From Candidatus Uhrbacteria bacterium (GTDB taxonomy: Bacteria; Patescibacteriota; Patescibacteriia; 2-12-FULL-60-25), in NCBI GenBank assembly GCA_018499965.2, contig JAHBAS020000029.1:1-33694 (forward strand): a DNA stretch of 33,694 nucleotides, read 5' to 3'. Shown here piece by piece: positions 15,687 through 22,187 of the stretch. Every line of letters starts with the position of its first letter. The first letter of the stretch is position 1. The notes under the pieces are model-generated. The model searched no databases and had not been told where the DNA came from. It saw only the letters and a list, made by a program, of their open reading frames with translations. Position numbers and translations under genes: made by a program.

Positions 15687-15715
15687 TTGACTTTTGGGGT
15701 ATGTATGTCATCATG
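15687..15715 (+). promoter_or_regulatory. Promoter of the second knottin lipoprotein gene
   Basis: TTGACT (15687-15692) is a good -35. The -10 is poor, near ATCATG (15710-15715) or CATGAA (15712-15717). The predicted transcript begins at about 15722, right at the 40-nt structured element. Confidence 0.5.
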
Positions 15716-15723
15716 AAAATACG

Positions 15724-15763
15724 TCCATCAACGTCGGGTTTTTCCGACGAAGGGGGTGGATGA
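15724..15763 (+). promoter_or_regulatory. 40-nt conserved structured 5' leader element, copy A
   Basis: This stretch is identical to 16682-16721 at 39 of 40 positions, while the DNA on each side is different. It folds as an inner stem CGTCGG/CCGACG with a 6-nt loop (GTTTTT), an unpaired CAA side against AAGGGG, and an outer stem TCCA/TGGA. It lies at the predicted 5' end of the mRNA, about 55 nt before the gene's AAGGAGG and start codon. I do not recognise a known riboswitch. Possible roles: mRNA 5' stabiliser, regulatory RNA element, or operator. Confidence 0.75.
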
Positions 15764-15817
15764 GTATCGCACCTTTGATAAATTACGGGTTTAGAACCTA
15801 GCAAGGAGGCACGTATC

Positions 15818-16474
15818 ATGAAGAAGTATCTCTGTAACCAGATTACGTTTTTGGTCCTTTTGGGACTTTCACCATCATGCTCTCCAGATGAAACCAATGA
15901 TCCTAGCGGTCACGGATCCACAGGAAATGATCCTGCGGCTGAAGGACTTGGTGGAAATGCATCGGGTGGTACGAACTCTGCAGGTGGTGCAGTGCAAACT
16001 GGCGGAAGGAGTGGCTGTGTCGTTGATAATCTGGTTTGCACGGAAAGCGCTCAGTGTTGTTCGGGCTATTGCAATATGGAGAATGGAACGAATGGTTCTT
16101 GTAGGCCTGATCCAGCTGGGATTGGCAATTCTGGCAAGTGCTACGAATACGATAGTAACTGCCTCTTCACGGAAGAGTGTTGTGAAGGATCCTGTACTCT
16201 TGGTTTTTGTTCGAGATACGACGGTTGTCGTATCTTGGGCGCCTCGTGTACGGGTCGTGATGTGTGTTGCGCTGGCCTAGTCTGTCAAAATCGCCTTTGC
16301 GTTTCGGAGGCATCGGTCGCAACTGGCGGAGCTTCTTCGGTTGGCGGTGCAACGGGAACTGGTGGTATGGCGATCACGTGTATACCAGGTGGCCAGTCTT
16401 GTGCCGGGTCGCTTTCGAATGCATGCTGTACAGGGCTGACTTGCGTAAATTCGATTTGTACTTCCGCTACGTAA
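15818..16474 (+). CDS. Secreted lipoprotein with four knottin-like modules
   Basis: This 218-aa protein has a strong Shine-Dalgarno (AAGGAGG, 8 nt upstream). The signal peptide ends LGLSPS before Cys21; the lipobox is slightly off consensus, but the paralogue at 16870 has a perfect LPAC there and the same following SPD. A short Gly/Asn/Ser stalk is followed by four modules: C67-C74-C80-C81-C85-C95, C108-C115-C121-C122-C126-C131, C137-C144-C150-C151-C156-C161, then a TGG-rich spacer and C188-C195-C203-C204-C209-C214. The first loop is always six residues; the spacing fits inhibitor cystine knots, with disulfides inferred. No enzyme domain is present, so binding is the likely activity. It has its own promoter, 5' element and terminator. 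Confidence 0.85.
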   Translation: MKKYLCNQITFLVLLGLSPSCSPDETNDPSGHGSTGNDPAAEGLGGNASGGTNSAGGAVQTGGRSGCVVDNLVCTESAQCCSGYCNMENGTNGSCRPDPAGIGNSGKCYEYDSNCLFTEECCEGSCTLGFCSRYDGCRILGASCTGRDVCCAGLVCQNRLCVSEASVATGGASSVGGATGTGGMAITCIPGGQSCAGSLSNACCTGLTCVNSICTSAT

Positions 16475-16483
16475 GATGCGAGG

Positions 16484-16504
16484 TTAATCCGTGATTGAGC
16501 AGCA
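16484..16504 (+). other. Conserved 3' UTR motif after the second lipoprotein
   Basis: The TTAATCCGTGATTGAGCAGC region here aligns with 18743-18765 after the third lipoprotein gene (AGTAACCCGTGGTTGAACAATC). It lies just before each terminator. Together with the 5' element this shows that the two whole transcription units, not only the coding parts, are paralogous. Confidence 0.55.
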
Positions 16505-16506
16505 AA

Positions 16507-16558
16507 AACGGTGGGGTGATTGGTGCATATGCGCTATATCATTCCACCGTTGATTTTA
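16507..16558 (+). terminator. Intrinsic terminator of the second lipoprotein gene
   Basis: A 14-bp stem (16507-16520 with 16538-16551, two G-U pairs) formed by AACGGTGGGGTGAT and ATCATTCCACCGTT, followed by a T-rich stretch. Confidence 0.82.
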
Positions 16559-16644
16559 TTTCCTGCGCTTTTTAATAAGAGGTATCTGTGCATAGATATT
16601 GATTTTTGGCTAAAATTGGCTTATTTTGCAAAAGACGGCCAGGC

Positions 16645-16673
16645 TTGACATTTTCTTGCATCTGTGTCATGAT
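16645..16673 (+). promoter_or_regulatory. Promoter of the third knottin lipoprotein gene
   Basis: TTGACA (16645-16650), a 17-nt spacer and CATGAT (16668-16673). Transcription would begin near 16680-16681, exactly where the 40-nt element starts. The TTGACATTTT start is shared with the first lipoprotein promoter. Confidence 0.68.
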
Positions 16674-16681
16674 AGTACTTA

Positions 16682-16721
16682 TCCATCAACGTCGGTTTTT
16701 TCCGACGAAGGGGGTGGATGA
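16682..16721 (+). promoter_or_regulatory. 40-nt conserved structured 5' leader element, copy B
   Basis: Copy B differs from copy A (15724-15763) only by T for G in the hairpin loop (six T's here). The inner stem CGTCGG/CCGACG (16690-16695 and 16702-16707) and the outer AUCCA/UGGAU stem (16681-16685 with 16715-16719) are intact, and the AAGGGGG side is invariant. It lies at the predicted +1, with 148 nt between it and the coding start. Confidence 0.75.
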
Positions 16722-16869
16722 CAATCGTCCATTTCGAGCGGGCAAAGAGGCGGCAATGGTGTTGCCTTATTCGCGTACCTCAAACTGTACCTTGGACAAC
16801 TCGGGTTACAACAAGAAAATTATGTGCGGCCATTTCGGTCGCGCAATAGAAATATCCTAGGAGGAAGTC
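16722..16869 (+). other. Long 5' leader of the third lipoprotein gene
   Basis: This completes the 395-nt gap between the second and third lipoprotein genes, which otherwise holds a terminator, a promoter and the 40-nt element. I see no gene in the leader. It contains short self-complementary pieces (for example GGCAA/TTGCC near 16751-16768) and ends in a strong Shine-Dalgarno, AGGAGG at 16859-16864, 5 nt before the ATG. Confidence 0.6.
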
Positions 16870-18723
16870 ATGACGAGCACAAAACGGACGATCAAGAGTC
16901 TGCTCTTCGCGGTTCTCCTTGGGCTTCCGGCGTGTTCGCCGGACGATCCCCAAGAGCCTACCGCGATCCATCACGGATCGATTGGAAACGAACCTGTTGC
17001 CGGTGCCGCTGGCATCGCTGCAGGCGGAACGTCGACGTCTTCCGGTTCAAAGACCGGAGGGTCCTCAAATGCGACTGGTGGCAATACCAGTATCACCGTT
17101 GGCGGAAGTGGAAACACGGACGTCGGCGGAACGAGCTCAGCGAGTGGATCTTCTTCTGTTGGCGGCAACGCTGACGTTGGCGGATCTGCCCCTGTGGGCG
17201 GAGCTTCTTCTTCAACCGGTGGCGCGAGCGCAACTGGTGGGAAGAGTTCAACGACCGGCGGAGCTACGGGAACTGGTGGAAACACCGGAACCGGTGGTGC
17301 CCCAACTGGCGGATCAAGTGTAACGGGAACTGGTGGCGGTGCACTCACGTGTCAGCCACTTGGTCTTAGTTGCTGGCAGAATATCATGTGCTGTTCTGGC
17401 GTATGTCAGAATAATGCATGTGTTGCACCTGGAACTGGTGGAAACACCGGAACCGGTGGTGCCGCAACTGGCGGAGCCTCTTCTTCAACCGGTGGCGCGA
17501 GCGCAACTGGTGGGAAGAGTTCAACGACCGGCGGAGCTACGGGAACTGGTGGAAACACCGGAACCGGTGGTGCCGCAACTGGCGGAACGACTGCCGTGGC
17601 ATGTACGCCTGGACTCACCCCGACCACGGAGACGGCAAAACCGTTTGCGTGTACCGGTGAATTCGTACGCAATACTGCGTTCGACACGATGAACACCGCT
17701 CGGGGCAATGATCTGAGATTCATGGAGGACGTCTGGAAAAAGGATGGCGTAAAGTACGCTGTTGCTAGTACGATTAGCGCGACATACGCTTTTCAGTCCT
17801 CTGGTGCAAACTGGAGTCTGATGAGCGATTTGCCGAGCGATTTCGGGCCCAAGCTCTTCCGTGACATTGAAGGCGACCTCTGCGTTGGTGGACATGCTCC
17901 CAATAGTCTGAACGGTCAAGTGACTGCGCGACTTATCTGTAAAAAGAATGGGACGTGGTCAACTCAGTCTGTTCCGTTCTGTGTAACGGCAGACTGTTCA
18001 GATGCAGGCGTAATCGATGTAAATGTCATTGGGATCTCTTCAGCGGGTCAAACGACGGTTATGCTCGTGACGGCTCTTCATGAAGCGACACGGAATGATG
18101 CTTCTCAAATTTTCCTAAAGAAGCAGGGCGGATCTTGGGCGCGTCAAACGCTCCCCATGACCACCGGTCTGCGACTACAGGGAGTATGGGTTCATTCGGA
18201 CTGTGACGCATATGCCGTGGGGCAATATGGCAACGATGCCGTTGCGCTCCACTACAATGGCTCGACGTGGTCTACGTTAACGACGCCGAGTGGAATTACC
18301 ACTTTTAATTCCGTTCACGGAAATGGGAGTGAAATTTACATCGGTGGAAGCGTACTTGTTGCAGACAATACCTTCAAGGCCGTGACCATTTTGAGTTCAA
18401 ATCTTGTGAATTGGCAAACACAGGAAGGATCAGTGTATGAAAGTGCTGGCACGGCTCTTTCGGCCGTATGGACTCCTCGAATAGGCGCGGCGCTTCTAGG
18501 CGAGAGTCATCTTGTACAGCAGGATGACGCATGTCCGTGGAAGGGTGGATTCGTAAGCGTCTACTCTGGCGGAGTTCAGCAGATCGGCGCATCCATACTC
18601 GGCCATGCAATGCGCGTTCGTAGTCTCTTCGGAGATGTGAATGGTAACGTCATTGCGGGTGCAGATGGAAAGGATGATGCTTGTAACGATGTTGCCGGCG
18701 TATACGAAGCGATGTGTCAGTAG
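16870..18723 (+). CDS. Large secreted lipoprotein: stalk, one knottin-like module, C-terminal beta-propeller-like domain
   Basis: This 617-aa protein begins with a basic N terminus, a hydrophobic core and a perfect lipobox LPAC (Cys22) followed by SPDD, as in the paralogue at 15818. Residues 45-158 are a Gly/Thr/Ser/Ala stalk with repeated TGG units. One six-cysteine module follows (C161, C168, C174-C175, C179, C184), then a second stalk (188-234) that copies part of the first. The C-terminal 380 residues are beta-rich, with repeats such as LQGVWVHSDCDAYAVGQYG and VALHYNGSTWSTL, the pattern of bacterial propeller-type repeats with GVW, AVG and W positions; several cysteines there may pair. 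I infer a tethered binding domain on a flexible stalk. The strong Shine-Dalgarno and long leader set it apart from most neighbours. Confidence 0.85.
   Translation: MTSTKRTIKSLLFAVLLGLPACSPDDPQEPTAIHHGSIGNEPVAGAAGIAAGGTSTSSGSKTGGSSNATGGNTSITVGGSGNTDVGGTSSASGSSSVGGNADVGGSAPVGGASSSTGGASATGGKSSTTGGATGTGGNTGTGGAPTGGSSVTGTGGGALTCQPLGLSCWQNIMCCSGVCQNNACVAPGTGGNTGTGGAATGGASSSTGGASATGGKSSTTGGATGTGGNTGTGGAATGGTTAVACTPGLTPTTETAKPFACTGEFVRNTAFDTMNTARGNDLRFMEDVWKKDGVKYAVASTISATYAFQSSGANWSLMSDLPSDFGPKLFRDIEGDLCVGGHAPNSLNGQVTARLICKKNGTWSTQSVPFCVTADCSDAGVIDVNVIGISSAGQTTVMLVTALHEATRNDASQIFLKKQGGSWARQTLPMTTGLRLQGVWVHSDCDAYAVGQYGNDAVALHYNGSTWSTLTTPSGITTFNSVHGNGSEIYIGGSVLVADNTFKAVTILSSNLVNWQTQEGSVYESAGTALSAVWTPRIGAALLGESHLVQQDDACPWKGGFVSVYSGGVQQIGASILGHAMRVRSLFGDVNGNVIAGADGKDDACNDVAGVYEAMCQ
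17197..17586 (+). repeat. Near-perfect internal duplication of stalk DNA
   Basis: 17197-17313 and 17470-17586 (117 bp each, offset 273 bp) differ at only two bases, by direct comparison. A 45-bp block starting GGAACTGGTGGAAACACC occurs three times (about 17269, 17430 and 17541); the last two are 111 bp apart as a tandem unit. The knottin module lies between the stalk copies. All offsets are multiples of three, so the frame is kept. Confidence 0.9.
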
Positions 18724-18767
18724 GGTGCGAGTGTCCTAAAGGAGTAACCCGTGGTTGAACAATCAGG

Positions 18768-18818
18768 CGGTGAGGAGCTAGGCTAGAAAAGCCAAAGCTC
18801 CTCACCGCTATTAATTTT
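18768..18818 (+). terminator. Terminator of the third lipoprotein gene
   Basis: A perfect 12-bp stem, CGGTGAGGAGCT (18768-18779) with AGCTCCTCACCG (18796-18807), encloses a second small hairpin GGCT/AGCC and is followed by the AT-rich TATTAATTTTAT. The T run is interrupted, but the stem is very strong. Confidence 0.78.
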
Positions 18819-18839
18819 ATCTCCTTGTGGATGATTTAT

Positions 18840-18871
18840 TTGACGCGTTTTTTACATGAGTGTGTTATAAT
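18840..18871 (+). promoter_or_regulatory. Promoter of the S74 surface-fibre gene
   Basis: An extended -10, TGT-TATAAT (18863-18871), lies 11 nt before the ATG at 18883. TTGACG at 18840-18845 is a possible -35, but its 20-nt spacer is long. The predicted leader is only about 4 nt. Confidence 0.65.
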
Positions 18872-18882
18872 TGTTTCAAACT

Positions 18883-21561
18883 ATGAATACGCGCAAATTT
18901 TCTATCTTCGCGGCAATCGCTGTTATTGCATTGCCGATCGCTGCATGGGCTGCTTATACCGCGCCTACAGGAGCTCCGACAACAGGGAATCCTCCGGGAC
19001 CGATTTGGCTTACGCCGTCGTCCGCACAGACTGGTACGATAAGATTGAATGGAGATTTTTATATTTCGACTGGCAAAGCGATTCAGGTGCCTCTTGCGAG
19101 CTATGGAAGTGTATTAAATATCGGCAACTGGGAAACCGGTTCAACCGGAACGAATGCCATGGTGTATGGAGATATTTACGCCAAGGGATACAGTGCAACT
19201 GCGAACAGGGGTCGTGTTAATACATATGAACTCTGTCTAAACAACGGAGCGACTCCGGCGACGGATTGTAAGACCGCCTGGCCAGCCGGTGGAACGATGG
19301 GTGGATCTGGAACGGCCAATTATCTTCCGTTGTTTTCAGCGGGAACGACGCTTGGAAACTCGACGTTGTATCAGAGCGGTACGAACGTTGGATTGGGGAC
19401 AACGGGTCCAAATGGACGATTCACCATTTCGAATAACGTCGCAACCGGTTTTCTTGATACGTATCCTGAATACCAGATCATGTTATATGACGGAGGAACG
19501 GGTCCAGCCTCATACGGATTGGGCGTTAAGGGTAATACCATGGTTTTTAATAGCGGTGCAGGAGCGTACAGCTTTGATCGAGCAGGAGGAGCGACTTCGA
19601 TGGCGCTCGATACGGCTGGCAATGTCTCGATAAGCGGAGTGGCAACTGTTGCAGGTGGTATCGCTGCTAATAGATTTAGTAGCGTCGGAACCTTTTCTGG
19701 GTTTGCCAACACGTTTAAGGTATACGACATTCTTTCAGCGACGGATGCGCCAACAGCGGATTCTTGGCATAGGGTTCTTGCGATGCCAAGCTCGGATTCG
19801 AACTATCCTAGCGCTATCGTCGGAACGATGACGAATAACCAGGCGAAGCTTTTCTATCAAAGCAAGGAATCTGCTTGGTCAAGCGGTTGGAAAGAATTTA
19901 TCTTGGCTAATTCGGCCGGAAATGTCGGTATTGGAACAACGGCTCCAGCTTATAAAGTTGATGTAAACGGTGATGTTATTGCGAACTGGGTACGTACGCG
20001 TGGCGCAACGGGTTGGTACAATGAAACGTATGCTGGTGGTTGGTATATGAGTGATCCGTCTTGGATTCGTTCATATAATGCAAAAAACGTGTGGACCAGT
20101 ACCGGATTACTTGGATCGGATGGTGGTTTAACCATTGGGTACGGTGGCGCTACGCCTCCGCAGCCAACCGGGCAGGCTGGTGCGATTATCGCAGGTACAG
20201 TGGGTATCGGAACATCAAATCCAACGAATGGCCGACTTGACGTTCGATCGACTGGCGGAGATGCAGTATATGGATATACACCAGGCGGAACTGGTGTTCG
20301 AGGTATCGCCGCTTCTGGTTGGGGTGTGTACGGCATTGCTCAGAGCTCTGGGGATGGTGTTCATGGAGAAAACCAGAGTTCGGGAGGTAATGGCGTTTAT
20401 GGTCAAGCGACAGGTGCGAGTGCAGCGAACTCCAACGGCGTGAGAGGGGATACGGTTGCTCCGAATGGTTCGGGTGTATACGGATATGCAAATGCCGCCG
20501 GTGCTTACGGTGTCTGGGGAAATAATCCTGCAGGAAATGGCGTACGAGGAACTTCAGCTCATTATTCGTACGCGGGCGTGTATGGTGACAATACTTCCGG
20601 CTCCGGTCCTGGAGTGCGCGGCGTGAATACGAACGGCGGTGGCATGGGAGTCGAGGGTGTAGGTACTATGTATGGAGTATACGGTTCATCTGATGGTTTT
20701 GGTGTGTATGGTTATAGCGCCGGTGGGCGTGGCGTCTATGGAAGTGGAGGCACGTACGGTGTTCAGGCGAGTAGTAACTATGCGGGTATCTATTCTTATG
20801 GAAATAGTTACAGTTTTTACGGCGGCGGTGGGGAATTGTATAACGCCGGATTGATTCGAGGCGCGGTAAACGGCGGAGCATATTTCTGCGGAGGCGATGA
20901 TGCTTGTTTATATGATGTCAACCAGGCGAATATGGTGGGTATCTATGGCGCGCAGGATAGTACTCGAGGCGCGGTTCGTTTAGGATCGAATGGTGGTACG
21001 CTTTACGGATTCTCCGGAAGAATCGGTATTGGAACTTCAAATCCAGCGACCGCCTTGTCACTTTATAGTGGCTCTGAGGTGTATACCCAAACCTGGTTGC
21101 AGCAAAATGATGCTAACTGTGGTTATGCGGCAACCGCATGGACAGACGGAAACTTCTACCTTAATCGATGGTGCGGCGGACCTTCTGCAAGCGCATACAT
21201 GACTGCTGCCGGAGCTTGGGTTCAATATTCCGATCGTGACTTGAAGGAAGATATCAAGGTCTTGAGCTACGGAATTGACGATGTGATGAAGTTGAAGCCG
21301 GTGACCTATACTCGCAAGGATGATAAGGAAAATAAGGAGCTTATCGGCTTTATCGCTCAAGATGTTCAGAAGGTGATTCCTGAGTTGGTGAGCGGTAAGG
21401 CGATTAGCGAAGGGGGTACGGGTCTTGGCTTGAATTATCAGAACATGACAGCGGTACTCACGAGTGCCATCCAGGATCAGCAGAAGGAGATCGAAGCGTT
21501 AAAAGCGCAGAACGGCGATCTTCTCAAGCGTCTCGAAGCTATTGAAGCGAAGTTGAAATAA
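18883..21561 (+). CDS. Secreted surface fibre with C-terminal Peptidase_S74 (intramolecular chaperone) domain
   Basis: This 892-aa protein has a cleavable signal peptide (hydrophobic residues 7-22, AWA-AYT cleavage site). Four copies of the tail-fibre motif GIGTxxP or GLGTTGP occur through the shaft. Residues about 457-650 are a dense run of GVYG, GVRG and GVHG repeats every 10-15 residues, as in trimeric beta-helical fibres. The C terminus is an S74 domain starting at S783 (SDRDLKEDIKVL), continuing GIDDVMKLKPVTYTRK and LIGFIAQDVQKVIPELV, and ending in a coiled coil. In phage fibres this domain trimerises the shaft and then cuts itself off just before that serine; the same is inferred here. 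The likely role is a host- or surface-binding fibre. The ATG at 18883 is chosen for the signal peptide and promoter spacing. Confidence 0.88.
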   Translation: MNTRKFSIFAAIAVIALPIAAWAAYTAPTGAPTTGNPPGPIWLTPSSAQTGTIRLNGDFYISTGKAIQVPLASYGSVLNIGNWETGSTGTNAMVYGDIYAKGYSATANRGRVNTYELCLNNGATPATDCKTAWPAGGTMGGSGTANYLPLFSAGTTLGNSTLYQSGTNVGLGTTGPNGRFTISNNVATGFLDTYPEYQIMLYDGGTGPASYGLGVKGNTMVFNSGAGAYSFDRAGGATSMALDTAGNVSISGVATVAGGIAANRFSSVGTFSGFANTFKVYDILSATDAPTADSWHRVLAMPSSDSNYPSAIVGTMTNNQAKLFYQSKESAWSSGWKEFILANSAGNVGIGTTAPAYKVDVNGDVIANWVRTRGATGWYNETYAGGWYMSDPSWIRSYNAKNVWTSTGLLGSDGGLTIGYGGATPPQPTGQAGAIIAGTVGIGTSNPTNGRLDVRSTGGDAVYGYTPGGTGVRGIAASGWGVYGIAQSSGDGVHGENQSSGGNGVYGQATGASAANSNGVRGDTVAPNGSGVYGYANAAGAYGVWGNNPAGNGVRGTSAHYSYAGVYGDNTSGSGPGVRGVNTNGGGMGVEGVGTMYGVYGSSDGFGVYGYSAGGRGVYGSGGTYGVQASSNYAGIYSYGNSYSFYGGGGELYNAGLIRGAVNGGAYFCGGDDACLYDVNQANMVGIYGAQDSTRGAVRLGSNGGTLYGFSGRIGIGTSNPATALSLYSGSEVYTQTWLQQNDANCGYAATAWTDGNFYLNRWCGGPSASAYMTAAGAWVQYSDRDLKEDIKVLSYGIDDVMKLKPVTYTRKDDKENKELIGFIAQDVQKVIPELVSGKAISEGGTGLGLNYQNMTAVLTSAIQDQQKEIEALKAQNGDLLKRLEAIEAKLK

Positions 21562-21574
21562 ATCGCTTAGATAT

Positions 21575-21603
21575 AAAAAGAGCCCCTCCTGGGGGCTCTT
21601 TTT
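21575..21603. terminator. Intrinsic terminator of the fibre gene
   Basis: AAAAAGAGCCCC pairs with GGGGCTCTTTTT (12 bp, loop TCCTG), followed by ATTTTTATTT. It is AT-flanked on both sides and so may act in both directions. Confidence 0.95.
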
Positions 21604-21673
21604 ATTTTTATTTCATCTTCCATTTTTTGTTTTATACGTGTCTTATTCGGGTTGTTTTCTGGTAGGCATTTTC

Positions 21674-21702
21674 TTGACCGAGGGGGTGATTTAATGTTAT
21701 AT
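21674..21702 (+). promoter_or_regulatory. Promoter of the deaminase-synthetase-cysS group
   Basis: TTGACC (21674-21679), an exact 17-nt spacer and TTATAT (21697-21702), 8 nt before the ATG at 21711. The transcript would start one or two bases before the start codon, so it is leaderless. Confidence 0.75.
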
Positions 21703-21710
21703 CATTGCTA

Positions 21711-22187
21711 ATGAATGCAGACGAGTTTCTCATGTATAGGTGCATTGAACTTGCTCAGGAGAGCTTGCGAATCGGTGACTTACCATTCGGGGCACTTCTT
21801 ACGCGAGGAGGAGACGTCGTCGCTGAGGCTGTAAATACGGGTTTAAAAGATATCACGGGCCACGCGGAAATAAACGTGATTAAAAAGGCGCTTGAAAACG
21901 ATCCGGAGATCGATTTTTCTCAATGCTCACTATATACGAATTTTGAACCGTGTGCGATGTGTTCTTTTGTGATTAGGGATTATGGAATAGGAAGGGTTGT
22001 CTTCGGTGTGCCGTCCCCTCATTTGGGAGGATTTTCCAAGTGGGATATTTTGAAAAATAGCCCATTGCCAGCAGAGTTCACTTCTCGAACATATGCATCT
22101 CCGCCAGAGATCATTCCTGGCGTATTGCGTGATGAAGCGCAAGCCATATTCGATCGCCTTGATTGGCGTATGCACAAATGGTCATGA
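21711..22187 (+). CDS. Nucleoside/nucleobase deaminase (CMP/dCMP deaminase fold)
   Basis: The 158-aa protein has the zinc deaminase signature: HAE at residues 51-53 (GHAEINVI) and PCxxC at 80-84 (FEPCAMCSFVIRD), which bind zinc and hold the catalytic glutamate. The PCAMC form and the RVVFG segment that follows are most like guanine deaminase, TadA-like and related purine deaminases rather than cytidine deaminase, but the substrate cannot be fixed from sequence. I chose ATG 21711 over the TTG at 21705 because of the promoter. The stop overlaps the next gene's start (ATGA), so it is translationally coupled to a RelA/SpoT-type synthetase, an unusual partner. Confidence 0.85.
   Translation: MNADEFLMYRCIELAQESLRIGDLPFGALLTRGGDVVAEAVNTGLKDITGHAEINVIKKALENDPEIDFSQCSLYTNFEPCAMCSFVIRDYGIGRVVFGVPSPHLGGFSKWDILKNSPLPAEFTSRTYASPPEIIPGVLRDEAQAIFDRLDWRMHKWS

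Noticed and set aside
15724-15763. Integron attC-type recombination site for the 40-nt element
   Set aside because: No GTTRRRY/RYYYAAC core is present, there is no integrase in the window, and the position at predicted transcription starts fits a leader element better.
15724-15763. Intrinsic terminator at the 40-nt element
   Set aside because: The T run is in the hairpin loop and not after the stem; what follows the stem is G-rich.
16606-16860. 84-codon frame in the leader of the third lipoprotein gene
   Set aside because: It starts upstream of the promoter and runs through the structured element. There is no start signal and the protein has no recognisable features.
17197-17586. CRISPR-like repeats
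   Set aside because: The repeats are in frame inside a coding stalk, are not separated by unique spacers of fixed size, and no cas genes are nearby.
16919-17692. Several long frames in other phases of the Gly/Thr repeat DNA
   Set aside because: They arise from the repeated codons of the lipoprotein stalk. None has a signal, start site or sensible composition.
14801-18723. Assembly contamination from a myxobacterium
   Set aside because: The style resembles myxobacterial proteins, but the region is continuous with typical flanks, uses similar terminators, and the promoters resemble one another. It cannot be excluded without read data, so transfer or convergence is kept as the working view.
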